A stretch of 64,000 bases of DNA from Arthrobacter sp. QXT-31 (GTDB lineage: Bacteria; Actinomycetota; Actinomycetes; Actinomycetales; Micrococcaceae), in the NCBI RefSeq assembly GCF_001969265.1, contig NZ_CP019304.1, positions 4,402,001-4,466,000 on the forward strand, in the 5' to 3' direction. Positions 40,543-50,324 of the stretch are shown in pieces. The first letter of the stretch is position 1; each line of letters opens with the position of its first letter. A program made the translations under genes and the position numbers. The notes beneath the pieces were generated by a model, which was not told the origin of the DNA, did no database searches, and saw nothing but the letters and a program-made list of their open reading frames with translations.

Positions 40543-41292
40543 CTAGCGGGGGCGGCGGGCCGCGTGCTCGCGGGCGAGGACGGCGTAGCGGTCATCCGGT
40601 TCGCCGGGAGTGAAGGTTCCGTACTTGCGTTCGACGGCGGTCCGGATCAGAAAGTCGGCGAGAGCCGGGTTCTTGGGCAGCAGGGAACCGTGCAGGTAGC
40701 TGGCCACGATGTTGCGGTACCGTGCGCCCTCGTGGCCGTCGCTGCTGTTGTTGCCCGTTCCCTTCGCCACCGTCCCCAGGGGTTCGACGCCGGGTCCCAG
40801 GGTGGTCTGGCCGCTGTGGTTTTCGTAGCCCAGCACCTCCCCGAACTCTGCGGTGGTGACCTTGACGTTGCCGATCAGCCGCTCATCCGTGCCGTGGGTT
40901 TCAATGTCCAGGACTCCGATGCCGGGAATGACCGGGCCTGAGCGGGTTTTGAAAAAGCGGCCGAAAAGCTGGTAGAGGCCGCAGATGAGGAGCATGGGCG
41001 TGCCGTCCTCGGCCATCCCCTTGAGGAGCCCGGCCCGGGATTGCAGGTCGTCCTGGATGACCAGCTGCCCGCTGTCCTGGCCGCCGCCGCCAAGGATGAT
41101 GTCCACGTTGTCCGGGAACTCGTCGCCCACGTTGTACTCGAGCAGTTCCGGCGTGTATCCGTGCCATTTCAGCCGCTGCTGCAGCACCAGCGCATTGCCC
41201 CAGTCACCGTAGATGTTCATGTCACGCGGATAGAGCTGCAGGACCCGGATGGTGCCCTTGGACGCGTGCGTTCCGGCCGAATCGGGGGTCAA
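40543..41292 (-). CDS. gatD: Lipid II isoglutaminyl synthase, glutamine amidotransferase subunit GatD
   Basis: A 249-residue class I glutamine amidotransferase-like protein that supplies ammonia to MurT. The catalytic Cys is in LLICGLYQLFGRFF, and His is in the YENHSG segment after VLGYE. The N-terminal IRVLQLYPRDMNIYGDWGNA and DIILGGGGQDSGQL are typical of GatD. MurT and GatD amidate the glutamate of lipid II, which affects cross-linking and resistance to lysozyme and beta-lactams. Its ATG overlaps the murT stop by 4 bases. Confidence 0.93.
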   Translation of the reverse strand: MTPDSAGTHASKGTIRVLQLYPRDMNIYGDWGNALVLQQRLKWHGYTPELLEYNVGDEFPDNVDIILGGGGQDSGQLVIQDDLQSRAGLLKGMAEDGTPMLLICGLYQLFGRFFKTRSGPVIPGIGVLDIETHGTDERLIGNVKVTTAEFGEVLGYENHSGQTTLGPGVEPLGTVAKGTGNNSSDGHEGARYRNIVASYLHGSLLPKNPALADFLIRTAVERKYGTFTPGEPDDRYAVLAREHAARRPR

Positions 41293-42578
41293 GAGACCAC
41301 CTCCACTGTGGTGATTTTGGACAGCTCACGGCGGATGGCGAGCATTGAGGTGTAGGTGCAGAAGACGCGCTTCGGCTTGCCCTTCCCCTTGCGGATGAAG
41401 TCGGCCAGCGCGGCCGGGATGTCGGTGTTCACGTCTCCGATCTGCACTTCGTCGTACTGCAGGCGCAGCGCCATGTCGTACGCCCGGGAACCGGTGACCT
41501 GGTCGACGCCATCCGCCCGCAGGGTGTCGAAGTCCACGTCCCACAGCCAGGACATGTCACGGCCGTCGGCGTAGTTGTCGTTGATGGCGATCATGGTGGC
41601 GTAGCCGCCGGAGGGGAACGACTTCAGGCCCAGCCGGAAGCCGCTCGGGTTCTTGACCAGGACCAGGTCCAGCGGGAGCCCGTCCACGGTGAGGCTCTCG
41701 CCGCGTCCGAAGGCCGGTGCCACCTCGGACAGGGCCTTCAGCAGGGTTTCATGATCCGGCGTGGCGGCGCCGCCGCCGCAGATGCTGCGGGCGAGGGCCA
41801 GCGCGGCAGCGGCGTTGAAGATGTTGTAGACGCCGCGGAGCTTCATCCCGGTGGTGACAGTGACGCCGTCGTACTCAAAATCCGCGTCATCGGCGCCCAC
41901 GCGGCGGAGGACGACGTCACCCTGCGGGCGTTCCGGCACCGCAGGTGCCGGGCTGCCCGGCCCGGCGCGCAGCTCGTCGTCGCTGGGGAAGGTGCCCAGC
42001 AGGGAATCGTCGAGCCCAAAATAGCGGACCTCGGGGCCGTGCAGGGTATCGGCGATCCGTGCCACCCGCGGGTCCTCACGGTTCAGGACCACGGTCCCGG
42101 TCGTCTTCGCGGCGATGTGCTGGAGGAGCTGGGCGGTCTTGTCGATTTCCCCGAAGCGGTCCAGCTGGTCACGGAGCACGTTCAGCAGGAGGCTGTAGCG
42201 CGGAGGCACGCGGTTGACGAAGTGCACGGCGTGGGCCTCGTCCAGCTCCAGCACGGCGATATCGGCGTCGAGCCGTCCCCGCCAGTCGACGTCGCCGAGC
42301 AGGGCGGCGGCCACACCCCGGGTGAAGTTGCTTCCCGTCCGGTTCGTGAACACTTTCAAACCCTGGCTTTCCAGCAGCTCCACCACCATCTTGGTGGTGG
42401 TGGTCTTGCCGTTGGTGCCGCTGACGACGGCCACGCCGTGGGGAAGGGTGGACAGGGTCCGCTGCATGAAGCCGGGATCGATTTTTTCGACCACCAAACC
42501 GGGGAATGCAGAGCCTCCGCCCCTGAGCCGGGAAACCCGGCGGACGAACTTGCCGAGCGGAACGCTGAGGGAAAACAT
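41289..42578 (-). CDS. murT: Lipid II isoglutaminyl synthase, Mur ligase-like subunit MurT
   Basis: A 429-residue Mur ligase family protein. The P-loop is VVSGTNGKTTTTKMVVELLE. A nucleotide-sugar/ATP motif is present in LLNVLRDQLDRFGEIDK, and DUF1727 forms the C-terminus (LPLDLVLVKNPSGFRLGLKS, WLWDVDFDTLR). This architecture with DUF1727 identifies MurT, the partner of GatD, and not a true MurC-F ligase. The pair is transcribed as murT-gatD on the minus strand. The start is the ATG at 42578. Confidence 0.93.
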   Translation of the reverse strand: MFSLSVPLGKFVRRVSRLRGGGSAFPGLVVEKIDPGFMQRTLSTLPHGVAVVSGTNGKTTTTKMVVELLESQGLKVFTNRTGSNFTRGVAAALLGDVDWRGRLDADIAVLELDEAHAVHFVNRVPPRYSLLLNVLRDQLDRFGEIDKTAQLLQHIAAKTTGTVVLNREDPRVARIADTLHGPEVRYFGLDDSLLGTFPSDDELRAGPGSPAPAVPERPQGDVVLRRVGADDADFEYDGVTVTTGMKLRGVYNIFNAAAALALARSICGGGAATPDHETLLKALSEVAPAFGRGESLTVDGLPLDLVLVKNPSGFRLGLKSFPSGGYATMIAINDNYADGRDMSWLWDVDFDTLRADGVDQVTGSRAYDMALRLQYDEVQIGDVNTDIPAALADFIRKGKGKPKRVFCTYTSMLAIRRELSKITTVEVVS

Positions 42579-42669
42579 GCTCTGTAATATATCCCAGCAG
42601 CGGCATGCAATGCGGCGGGCGGCAGCTGGCGGGGACGGCGGTACACGCCCGGGACACTATGCTGTTTAG

Positions 42670-43401
42670 ATGACCAATTCCCTTTCCAGCGCCCTTCCGC
42701 GCCCGGCCGACGTGCCCGAAAAACCCGGGGCTGGCCTGCGCATCGGTGTTCTGGCGCTCCAGGGCGACTTCCGTGAGCACCTGCGCGCGGTGGAGACCGC
42801 CGGCGCCGCCGGGGTGGGTGTCCGCCGCCCCGCGGAGCTCGACGGACTCGACGGGCTCATCATTCCCGGCGGCGAGTCAACGGCCATCGACAAGCTGGCC
42901 CGCGCCTTCGACCTCGCCGAACCGCTGCGGCAGCGCATCGCCGAAGGCCTGCCGGTGTACGGCTCCTGCGCGGGCATGATCCTGCTGGCGCACGACATCG
43001 CCGACCCCGCCGCCGACCTCGCGGGCAATCCCCAGCAGACGTTCGGCGGCCTGGATATCACTGTGCGCCGCAACGCCTTCGGCCGGCAGCGCGAGTCTTT
43101 CGAAACCGACCTCGACTTCAAGGGCCTGGAATTCAGCGCCACCGAACAGGGCGTGGCGCCGGTTCACGCGGTGTTCATCCGGGGCCCCTGGGTGGAACGC
43201 GTGGGACCCGGCGTTGAGGTTCTGGCCCAGGTGGAACCCGCCGACCCGGAGCACGCCTCCCACGCGGCCGACCTGCAGGGGACGGCTAGAATTGTTGCAG
43301 TGCGTTCAGGCCAGCTGCTGGCCACCTCCTTCCATCCGGAAGTGACGGGCGAGAAGCGCGTGCATGAACTTTTTATCCGCATGATCAGAGGAGAAGCGTA
43401 A
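42670..43401 (+). CDS. pdxT: Pyridoxal 5'-phosphate synthase, glutaminase subunit PdxT
   Basis: A 243-residue class I glutaminase. A leader of about 20 residues precedes [20 protein letters not shown]. The oxyanion and nucleophile parts are [16 protein letters not shown] and [14 protein letters not shown] (Cys), and the His-x-Glu is in [18 protein letters not shown]. It feeds ammonia to PdxS. The yebC gene starts 3 bases later, a common actinobacterial order. pdxS lies 5.7 kb upstream, which is unusual. Confidence 0.95.
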   Translation: MTNSLSSALPRPADVPEKPGAGLRIGVLALQGDFREHLRAVETAGAAGVGVRRPAELDGLDGLIIPGGESTAIDKLARAFDLAEPLRQRIAEGLPVYGSCAGMILLAHDIADPAADLAGNPQQTFGGLDITVRRNAFGRQRESFETDLDFKGLEFSATEQGVAPVHAVFIRGPWVERVGPGVEVLAQVEPADPEHASHAADLQGTARIVAVRSGQLLATSFHPEVTGEKRVHELFIRMIRGEA

Positions 43402-43404
43402 AGC

Positions 43405-44160
43405 ATGTCAGGCCACTCCAAATGGGCAACGACCAAGCACAAGAAAGCCGTCATCGACGCCCGCCGTGCAAAGTCGTTTGCCAAGCTGATCAAGAACATT
43501 GAAGTCGCGGCGCGCATGGGCGGTCCCGACCTCTCCGGCAACCCCGGACTCGAACTTGCGGTCACGAAGGCCAAGAAGACGTCTGTTCCCAACGACAACA
43601 TCGACCGCGCTATCAAGCGCGGTGCCGGGCTCACCGGTGAAGTCGTTGACTACACGGAGATCATGTACGAATGCCGCGGGCCGCAGGGCTCCGCGCTGCT
43701 GATCGAGTGCCTTACCGACAACAAGAACCGCGCGGCATCCGAAGTCCGGCTGGCCATCTCCCGCAACGGCGGCACCATCGCCGACCCCGGCTCCGTCAGC
43801 TACCTGTTCACCCGCAAGGGCGTTGTGACGCTGCCCAAGAACGACCTCACCGAGGACGACGTCCTGATGGCGGTGCTGGATGCCGGTGCCGAAGAGGTCA
43901 AGGACAACGGGGACACCTTCGAGATCCACTCGGAGCCGAAGGACCTGCAGGCCGTCCGCGACGCGCTTAAGGAAGCCGAGATCGAATATGACACCGACGA
44001 GGCCGAGTTCGTGCCCTCCATGGAGGTGCCGCTGGATCTGGACGCCGCCAAGAAGTTCATGAAGCTCGTGGACGCCCTTGAGGACCTCGACGACGTCCAG
44101 AACGTCTACAGCAACGCTGACCTCAGCGACGAAGTTCAGGCAGCCCTGGAAGCCGAGTGA
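43405..44160 (+). CDS. YebC/PmpR family transcriptional regulator or translation factor
   Basis: A 251-residue protein with all family marks: [20 protein letters not shown] at the N-terminus, [20 protein letters not shown] and the central [20 protein letters not shown]. The C-terminal [20 protein letters not shown] segment is also standard. It was described first as a DNA-binding regulator and, more recently, as a factor that helps ribosomes at proline stretches; the sequence does not decide which. Stop and the ruvC start are 31 bases apart. Confidence 0.94.
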   Translation: MSGHSKWATTKHKKAVIDARRAKSFAKLIKNIEVAARMGGPDLSGNPGLELAVTKAKKTSVPNDNIDRAIKRGAGLTGEVVDYTEIMYECRGPQGSALLIECLTDNKNRAASEVRLAISRNGGTIADPGSVSYLFTRKGVVTLPKNDLTEDDVLMAVLDAGAEEVKDNGDTFEIHSEPKDLQAVRDALKEAEIEYDTDEAEFVPSMEVPLDLDAAKKFMKLVDALEDLDDVQNVYSNADLSDEVQAALEAE

Positions 44161-44191
44161 TTTCCCGCGTAGCGTACCGGGGCGGTTGCAC

Positions 44192-44788
44192 GTGACGCTG
44201 CGCGTACTGGGCATCGACCCCGGACTGACCCGCTGCGGCATCGGCGTAGTCGACGTCGAAAAGAACCGCCGAGCCACAATGGTGGCAGTCGGCGTAGTGG
44301 GCACCTCCCCGGAGGAGACGCTCGACCAGCGGCTGCTGGTGATCGCCCTCGCCGTCGACGACTGGCTCGACCGCTATGAGCCGGACGTGCTGGCGGTGGA
44401 ACGGGTGTTCTCGCAGATGAACGTCAGCACGGTCATGGGCGTGGCGCAGGCCTCCGGCGTCGTCATCGCCGCCGCTGCCCGGCGCGGCATACCGGTGGCG
44501 CTGCACACGCCGTCGGAGGTGAAGGCGGCCGTGACCGGCAGCGGCTCCTCGAACAAGGACGCGGTCACCAAGCTCGTCACCAAGATTCTCAGGCTGGACG
44601 CCCCGCCGCGGCCCGCGGACGCGGCGGATGCCCTGGCCCTTGCCATTACGCACGCCTGGCGGGCCGGCAGCGGTGCCTCGATAGCGGGCAGCAGTGCTGG
44701 CGCGACCCGCGGTTCAGGCAACCAGTCGCTGACGCCCGCGCAGCGCGCCTGGGCCGAGGCGGAGGCCAAGGCGCGCCGTGCACGCTGA
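44192..44788 (+). CDS. ruvC: Holliday junction resolvase RuvC
   Basis: A 198-residue endonuclease that cuts Holliday junctions in complex with RuvAB. Catalytic acids are Asp9 ([13 protein letters not shown]) and Glu70 ([14 protein letters not shown]), with the C-terminal [12 protein letters not shown] pair. The GTG start at 44192 is chosen because it begins the conserved LRVLGIDPG strand; the frame opens further upstream in the 3' part of yebC. The C-terminal 45 residues are poorly conserved and rich in Ser/Ala/Gly. Confidence 0.95.
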   Translation: MTLRVLGIDPGLTRCGIGVVDVEKNRRATMVAVGVVGTSPEETLDQRLLVIALAVDDWLDRYEPDVLAVERVFSQMNVSTVMGVAQASGVVIAAAARRGIPVALHTPSEVKAAVTGSGSSNKDAVTKLVTKILRLDAPPRPADAADALALAITHAWRAGSGASIAGSSAGATRGSGNQSLTPAQRAWAEAEAKARRAR

Positions 44789-44813
44789 ATGTCGCAGGCC
44801 CTTGCTAGGGTAT

Positions 44814-44829
44814 TCGTAGATATGTTCGG
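44814..44829. promoter_or_regulatory. Candidate SOS box upstream of ruvA
   Basis: TCGTAGATATGTTCGG matches the LexA pattern TCGAAC-N4-GTTCGA at 9 of 12 fixed positions, including a perfect GTTCG half. It lies 40 bases before the ruvA start. ruv genes are known DNA-damage targets in many bacteria. Confidence 0.5.
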
Positions 44830-44869
44830 ATAGTCGGTTTTTGCCGGCGCAACTTCAGGAGCCCCGGCC

Positions 44870-45517
44870 TTGATCAGTTTTCTCCGCGGAACCGTGGCGC
44901 ACGTCGGACTGTCCACCGCTGTTATCGACCTCAACGGTGCCGGCATGAGCGTCCAGGCCACTCCCCAGACGCTCAGCAAGCTGCGGACCGGCGAGGAGGG
45001 GAAGCTGTTCACGTCCCTGATCGTCCGGGAGGACTCCCTGACCCTGTTCGGTTTCGCGAACGACGACGAGCGGGAAGTTTTCGACGTTCTGCTCAGTGTC
45101 AGCGGTGTGGGCCCGCGGCTCGCCCTGGCCGTCCTCGCCGTGCACGATCCCGAGGCAATCCGCGTGGCGGCGCACACCGGCGACAGCAAAACTTTCACCA
45201 CGGTGCCGGGCATCGGCCCGAAGGTGGCCGGCCGCATCGTCCTCGAACTCGCCGGAAAGCTGGTTCCGCACGGCACGGCAACTCCGGCCGGAGCGCCGGC
45301 GGTTTCCGCTGAGGAGCTCTGGAAGCCGCAGGTGGTTGCTGCCATGACCAGCCTGGGCTGGTCGGAGAAGGACGCCACGGGCAGCATCGACAAGGCCCTG
45401 GCGGACGCCCCCGAGCTCGCAGGCGAAGGCAATGTTGCCGAGATCCTGCGCACCACACTGCGCTGGCTCGGCCAGGACGGCGCCCGGGCGGGCAACAGGG
45501 TAGGCAGCCGTGGCTGA
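44870..45517 (+). CDS. ruvA: Holliday junction branch migration protein RuvA
   Basis: A 215-residue protein. The N-terminal OB domain begins [20 protein letters not shown], the tandem helix-hairpin-helix region has [20 protein letters not shown] and [18 protein letters not shown], and the C-terminal RuvB-binding domain follows. The start is TTG at 44870, preceded by CAGGAG. It overlaps ruvB by 8 bases, so translation is coupled. An SOS box is present upstream. Confidence 0.95.
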   Translation: MISFLRGTVAHVGLSTAVIDLNGAGMSVQATPQTLSKLRTGEEGKLFTSLIVREDSLTLFGFANDDEREVFDVLLSVSGVGPRLALAVLAVHDPEAIRVAAHTGDSKTFTTVPGIGPKVAGRIVLELAGKLVPHGTATPAGAPAVSAEELWKPQVVAAMTSLGWSEKDATGSIDKALADAPELAGEGNVAEILRTTLRWLGQDGARAGNRVGSRG

Positions 45518-46598
45518 ACCGTCCCTGGTCGCCGGGGGAGAAGAGCCGGAGGAGCGGGCCATTGAGGCGGCGCTCCGGCCCAAGAATCTCGACGACTTCG
45601 TCGGCCAGCACAGGGTCCGCAAGCAGCTTTCCCTGGTGCTGAAGGCATCCCGGATGCGCGGCCGCAGCGCAGACCATGTGCTCTTTTCCGGCCCTCCGGG
45701 ACTGGGCAAGACCACCCTCGCCATGATTGTCGCCTCGGAGATGAACGCTCCGCTGCGGATCAGCAGCGGCCCGGCCATCCAGCACGCCGGTGACCTGGCT
45801 GCCATCCTTTCCTCGCTCTCCGAGGGGGAAGTCCTGTTCCTCGACGAAATCCACCGCATGTCCCGCCCGGCGGAGGAAATGCTCTACATGGCCATGGAGG
45901 ATTTCCGTGTGGATATCGTGGTGGGCAAAGGCGCCGGCGCCACGGCCATTCCGCTGGAGCTGCCGCCCTTCACGCTGGTGGGCGCCACCACGCGCGCCGG
46001 GCTCCTGCCGGGTCCGCTCCGGGACCGCTTCGGGTTTACCGGCCACCTGGAGTTTTATTCGGTGGAGGAGCTTGAGCTCGTGCTGCGTCGGTCTGCCGGC
46101 CTCCTCGACCTGAAGGTGAACTCCGCCGGATTCACGGAAATCGCCGGCCGCTCCCGCGGAACCCCCCGTATTGCCAACCGGCTGCTGCGGCGGGTCCGGG
46201 ACTGGGCCCTGGTCCATGGCATCGAACAGATTGATGCCCGCTCGGCCTCCGCCGCACTGGACATGTATGAAGTGGACAAGCGGGGGCTGGACCGGCTGGA
46301 CCGTTCCGTGCTGGAAGCCCTGATCACCAAGTTCGGCGGCGGCCCGGTGGGCCTGTCCACCCTGGCCATCGCCGTGGGGGAGGAGCCGGAGACCGTGGAG
46401 ACGGTCGCCGAGCCGTACCTGGTCCGGGAAGGGCTGCTGGGCAGGACGCCGCGTGGCCGGATTGCCATGGCCCCGGCCTGGACCCACCTTGGACTGGCAG
46501 TGCCGGCAGGGGTGTTCGGGCAGGAAACCCTGGATCTTTTCGGAGCCGAACCCGGTGATGAGGAATCGTCATCTGAATGGGTTTCCAGCAACCAATAG
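45510..46598 (+). CDS. ruvB: Holliday junction branch migration ATPase RuvB
   Basis: A 362-residue AAA+ motor. Walker A is [16 protein letters not shown] and Walker B is [16 protein letters not shown]. Sensor I is [20 protein letters not shown] with the arginine finger, and sensor II is in [20 protein letters not shown]. The C-terminal winged helix includes [16 protein letters not shown]. Length is slightly more than the usual 340 because of a polar tail. It starts with GTG at 45510 inside ruvA. Confidence 0.96.
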   Translation: MAEPSLVAGGEEPEERAIEAALRPKNLDDFVGQHRVRKQLSLVLKASRMRGRSADHVLFSGPPGLGKTTLAMIVASEMNAPLRISSGPAIQHAGDLAAILSSLSEGEVLFLDEIHRMSRPAEEMLYMAMEDFRVDIVVGKGAGATAIPLELPPFTLVGATTRAGLLPGPLRDRFGFTGHLEFYSVEELELVLRRSAGLLDLKVNSAGFTEIAGRSRGTPRIANRLLRRVRDWALVHGIEQIDARSASAALDMYEVDKRGLDRLDRSVLEALITKFGGGPVGLSTLAIAVGEEPETVETVAEPYLVREGLLGRTPRGRIAMAPAWTHLGLAVPAGVFGQETLDLFGAEPGDEESSSEWVSSNQ

Positions 46599-46775
46599 GA
46601 GCGCCCTCCCAGCTTTTCCCTCTAGACTGGAAAGACGCTCGGCACGTCCGGGCTTTGTTTCCGTGTCCCGCTCCGGCGGGCCGCCCGCGGCCGGTTCCCC
46701 CGCGTCCGGGCGGGCAGCCCGGTACAAAGCGGACGTCGCTGTCAACCAGCTACGTAAGTACAGAACGGAACTCAC

Positions 46776-47252
46776 TTGCTCGCAGTATTTAGTGTCCAGG
46801 CCCAGGCCCAGCCGCAGGCCGGCGGCGGCATCGACATCATGACCATTCTGCTGTTCGTCATGCTCGGCGTGTTCATCTTCATGATGTTCCGCCGCAACAA
46901 GAAGACCCAGCAGCAGCAGGCGCAGCTGCAGTCGCAGTTCGCTCCCGGCATCGAGGTCATGACCAGCTTCGGACTGTTCGGCCGCATCGTGTCCATCGAT
47001 GAGGCGGAGAACAAGGTTGTCCTGGAATTGTCGCCCGGCCACCTTGCCACCGTCCACCGCCAGGCCGTGACCAAGATCGTTGAACCCGCCGCCGAAGCCC
47101 ACGCCGTTCCCGACGACGCGTCGGCGCTGACGGCCGGCGACTCGCTGGCCCCTGAGGACAAGCTGCCCACCGAGCACAAGACGGGCACGTCCACCGAGAC
47201 TCCGGATGAAACCCTCAAGCGCCTCAACGACGAGGGCAAGAAGGACATCTAG
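46776..47252 (+). CDS. yajC: Preprotein translocase subunit YajC
   Basis: A 158-residue protein with one N-terminal transmembrane helix (IMTILLFVMLGVFIFMMF) followed by RRNKKTQQQQAQLQSQFAPG and the YajC core EVMTSFGLFGRIVSIDEAEN. The charged C-terminal tail is longer than in E. coli, as is normal in actinobacteria. It works with SecD and SecF in Sec-dependent export. The start is TTG 46776, with only a weak ACGGAA upstream, so it is uncertain. Confidence 0.9.
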   Translation: MLAVFSVQAQAQPQAGGGIDIMTILLFVMLGVFIFMMFRRNKKTQQQQAQLQSQFAPGIEVMTSFGLFGRIVSIDEAENKVVLELSPGHLATVHRQAVTKIVEPAAEAHAVPDDASALTAGDSLAPEDKLPTEHKTGTSTETPDETLKRLNDEGKKDI

Positions 47253-47259
47253 TCCGCCG

Positions 47260-47297
47260 CTTCCGCGCTGTACAGCTGCTTCCGCACAGTACAGCTG
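47260..47297. repeat. 19-bp direct tandem repeat between yajC and secD
   Basis: CTTCCGCGCTGTACAGCTG and CTTCCGCACAGTACAGCTG are adjacent and differ at three positions. Role unknown. Confidence 0.7.
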
Positions 47298-47370
47298 TCT
47301 ACGGCTGCGGAGCCGCCGGATGCGACATTCTCGCCCCGGCGGCCCTCCGCAATTAATAGAAAGATAGGCA

Positions 47371-49128
47371 ATGGCACGAACTGGCCGCAATAAACCATCC
47401 CTTCGGGTGCTGGTCTGGCTTGGCGTAATCCTGGCTGCCATGACTGCCGTCCTTGCGGGCGGCACAATGTCCGGGGTGGCCAGCTGGAGCCCGAAGCTTG
47501 CCCTGGACCTGGAGGGCGGCACGCAGATGATCCTGGCGCCCAAGGTTGAGGGTGGCTCGGATATCAACGAGGAGCAGCTCAACCAGGCGGTGGCGATCAT
47601 CCGCCAGCGTGTGGACGGCTCCGGTGTCGCTGAGGCTGAGATCAGCACCCAGTCCGGCCGCAACGTGGTGGTGAGCCTGCCGGGAACTCCGTCTTCGGAG
47701 ACCCGCGCCCTCATCCAGGCATCCGCGGACATGAACTTCCGGCCCGTCCTCGTCGCGGGCGCAGGTGCACCGGTACCTGCCGACCAGCGGACACCCGCTG
47801 CCCAACTGCCGAAGCCGACCGCCAAGCCCACGAACGCCAGCGATTCGAACTGGATCACTGCGGACGTCCAGAAGCAGTTCGAAGCCCTTGACTGTGACAA
47901 CCCGGCCCAGGACAAGCAGGAACGTTCCGACCCCGCCAAGCCGCTGGTCACCTGCGAGCCTGCCACTGACCAGACACCCGCGATCAAGTACATCCTTGGC
48001 CCGGTGGAGGTCAAGGGCGTGGACATCCAGGGCTCCACCTTCCAGCTGCAGCAGGGCGCGCAGGGTGCCGTCACCAACGACTGGGCTGTGAACATCCAGT
48101 TCAACGCCGAGGGCACGGCCAAGTTCAAGACGGTCACCGAACGCCTCAACCAGTTCTACGTCGCCGCGGGGGGTGAGAGCGGTTCCGACCCCAAGTCCCA
48201 GTTCGCCATCGTCCTGGATGACCAGGTGATTTCCGCTCCGCGGACCCAGGCTGTTATCACCGACGGCCGTCCCCAGATCACTGGCGGCTTTACCGAGCAG
48301 TCAGCCAAGGTCCTGTCCGACCAGTTGCGGTTCGGTGCCCTGCCCATCAGCTTCGACATCCAGAGCGAGCAGCAGATTTCGGCCACCCTCGGCGGTGAGC
48401 AGCTCCGGATGGGCCTGCTGGCCGGCATGATCGGCCTGCTGCTCGTGGTTGTCTACTCCCTGTTCCAATACCGGGCGCTAGGCTTCGTCACCATCGCGTC
48501 GCTGGTGGTGGCGGGTGCTCTCACCTACCTTGCCATTGCCATCCTCGGCTGGACCGAGAACTACCGGCTGTCCCTCGCCGGTGTGGCCGGCATTATCGTG
48601 GCCATCGGCCAGACCGCGGACTCGTTCATCGTCTACTTCGAACGAATCCGTGACGAGCTCCGCGAAGGCCGCGGCCTGGTATCCGCGGTGGAGAACGGCT
48701 GGAAGCGCGCAAAACGGACCGTCCTGGCATCCAAGGCGGTTAACCTTCTCGCCGCCCTCGTGCTCTACTTCGTGGCCGTCGGCAACGTGCGTGGCTTTGC
48801 CTTCACGCTCGGCCTCACCGCCATCGCCGACCTCATCGTCGTGTTCATGTTCACTCACCCGACCCTGCAGCAGTTGGCCAGGACCCGGTTCTTCGGCGAG
48901 GGGCACAGGTTCTCCGGTCTTGACCCCGAGCGCCTCGGCGCGGTGCCGCTCTACCGCGGCGCCGGCAGGCTCCGCAGCCCCGAGGACAAGCCGTCCGTGG
49001 TGCGCGCCAAGAACACCGGCGCCGCTGCTGAGGCTGAGCGCCGGATGACCATCGCTGAACGCCGCCGCGCGGAGCAGCAGGAGCAGCTCGCCGGTTCCTC
49101 CAAGGGCCCGGCCAAGGAGGGCAAGTAA
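47371..49128 (+). CDS. secD: Protein translocase subunit SecD
   Basis: A 585-residue membrane protein that uses proton motive force to complete Sec export. The first TM helix (residues about 9-28) is followed by the SecD signature LALDLEGGTQMILAP. The large extracytoplasmic domain contains ISAPRTQAVITDGRPQITGG. The five remaining helices include LAGVAGIIVAIGQTADSFIV and FAFTLGLTAIADLIVVFMF. The C-terminal tail is charged. Its stop shares one base with the secF start codon (TAATG). Confidence 0.96.
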   Translation: MARTGRNKPSLRVLVWLGVILAAMTAVLAGGTMSGVASWSPKLALDLEGGTQMILAPKVEGGSDINEEQLNQAVAIIRQRVDGSGVAEAEISTQSGRNVVVSLPGTPSSETRALIQASADMNFRPVLVAGAGAPVPADQRTPAAQLPKPTAKPTNASDSNWITADVQKQFEALDCDNPAQDKQERSDPAKPLVTCEPATDQTPAIKYILGPVEVKGVDIQGSTFQLQQGAQGAVTNDWAVNIQFNAEGTAKFKTVTERLNQFYVAAGGESGSDPKSQFAIVLDDQVISAPRTQAVITDGRPQITGGFTEQSAKVLSDQLRFGALPISFDIQSEQQISATLGGEQLRMGLLAGMIGLLLVVVYSLFQYRALGFVTIASLVVAGALTYLAIAILGWTENYRLSLAGVAGIIVAIGQTADSFIVYFERIRDELREGRGLVSAVENGWKRAKRTVLASKAVNLLAALVLYFVAVGNVRGFAFTLGLTAIADLIVVFMFTHPTLQQLARTRFFGEGHRFSGLDPERLGAVPLYRGAGRLRSPEDKPSVVRAKNTGAAAEAERRMTIAERRRAEQQEQLAGSSKGPAKEGK

Positions 49129-50144
49129 TGTCCAATTTCGCGAAATTCGGTAACGAGCTTTACACGGGCAAGCGTTCCTACGACTTCGTCGGAACCAAGA
49201 AAATCTGGTTCCTCGTGGCCGCCGTCGCGGTTGCCCTGTCCATCCTGATTCCGGCCGTCAAGGGCGGGTTCAACCTGGGCATCGAGTTCCGCGGCGGCTC
49301 CGAGTTCACCGTGTCCAACGTCAAGACCACCGAAGCCGCTTTGGGCGAGAAGGCGGTCCACGACGTCGTTCCCGGCAGCGTGCCCCGCGTCGCCAACGTC
49401 GCCGGCACCACCATGCGGATCCAGACGGACAAGCTCAGCGACGACGAGACCCTCAAGATCAAGGAGGGCCTGACCAAGGCTTACGGCGTGACCGACAACG
49501 AGGTCACCTCAACCTTCGTGGGTCCGACGTGGGGTGCTGACGTCACCAAGCAGGCCCTGATAGGCCTCGTGGTCTTCGTGGCACTTGCGACGGTCCTGAT
49601 GGCACTGTACTTCCGGACCTGGAAGATGTCGCTGTCGGCCATCATCGGCATGCTTGTCACTATGTTCATCACCGCCGGCGTCTACGCCCTCAGCGATTTC
49701 GAGGTCACACCGTCGGCGATCATCGGCTTCCTGACGGTGCTCAGCTATTCGCTGTATGACACCGTGGTGGTGTTCGACAAGATCCGTGAAAACACGGCCG
49801 ACATCGACTCCTCCACGCGCCGCACCTTCGGCGAGGAAGTCAACCTGGCAGTCAACCAGACCCTGGTCCGGTCCATCAACACCATGATGGTTGCCATCCT
49901 TCCGGTCGGTGCCATCCTGTTCATCGGGGCCGGCCTGCTGGGCGCCGGAACGCTGCGCGACCTTTCGCTGGCCCTGTTCGTCGGGATCCTGATCGGCACC
50001 GCGGCGACGATCTTCATCGCTGCGCCGATGTATGCCTGGCTGCGCCAGGGAGAGGCGCCGCTGGTCAAGCAGGCCCAGCGCGTCAAGCAGCGCCGCACGG
50101 ACGCCGCCGCCAAGGCTGACGCCGCAGAGCCGGCAAAAGCCTAG
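49128..50144 (+). CDS. secF: Protein translocase subunit SecF
   Basis: A 338-residue partner of SecD with six transmembrane helices. It has the SecF marks FNLGIEFRGGSEFTVSNVKT, the helix pair VLSYSLYDTVVVFDKIREN and the TLVRSINTMMVAILPVGAIL segment. The C-terminal tail is basic. It begins on the last base of the secD stop, and a good terminator follows, so yajC-secD-secF is an operon ending here. Confidence 0.96.
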   Translation: MSNFAKFGNELYTGKRSYDFVGTKKIWFLVAAVAVALSILIPAVKGGFNLGIEFRGGSEFTVSNVKTTEAALGEKAVHDVVPGSVPRVANVAGTTMRIQTDKLSDDETLKIKEGLTKAYGVTDNEVTSTFVGPTWGADVTKQALIGLVVFVALATVLMALYFRTWKMSLSAIIGMLVTMFITAGVYALSDFEVTPSAIIGFLTVLSYSLYDTVVVFDKIRENTADIDSSTRRTFGEEVNLAVNQTLVRSINTMMVAILPVGAILFIGAGLLGAGTLRDLSLALFVGILIGTAATIFIAAPMYAWLRQGEAPLVKQAQRVKQRRTDAAAKADAAEPAKA

Positions 50145-50159
50145 GCACCTGCACCCGGA

Positions 50160-50196
50160 CCGGATGCCGTCACGCGACGGCATCCGGTCTTGCTTT
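50160..50196 (+). terminator. Rho-independent terminator after secF
   Basis: CCGGATGCCGTC pairs perfectly with GACGGCATCCGG around ACGC, then TCTTGCTTT follows. Confidence 0.9.
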
Positions 50197-50324
50197 AACC
50201 GCAATGTGCCTGTCCGGGCCGGGCCACCCGGGTTCGGCCACCTCCAGGTGATGGACGCGGTTATCGGTCGGGTACGCAGCGGGAATACACTGGGATAATT
50301 AAACGGGTCGTGAGGGGTACTTCA

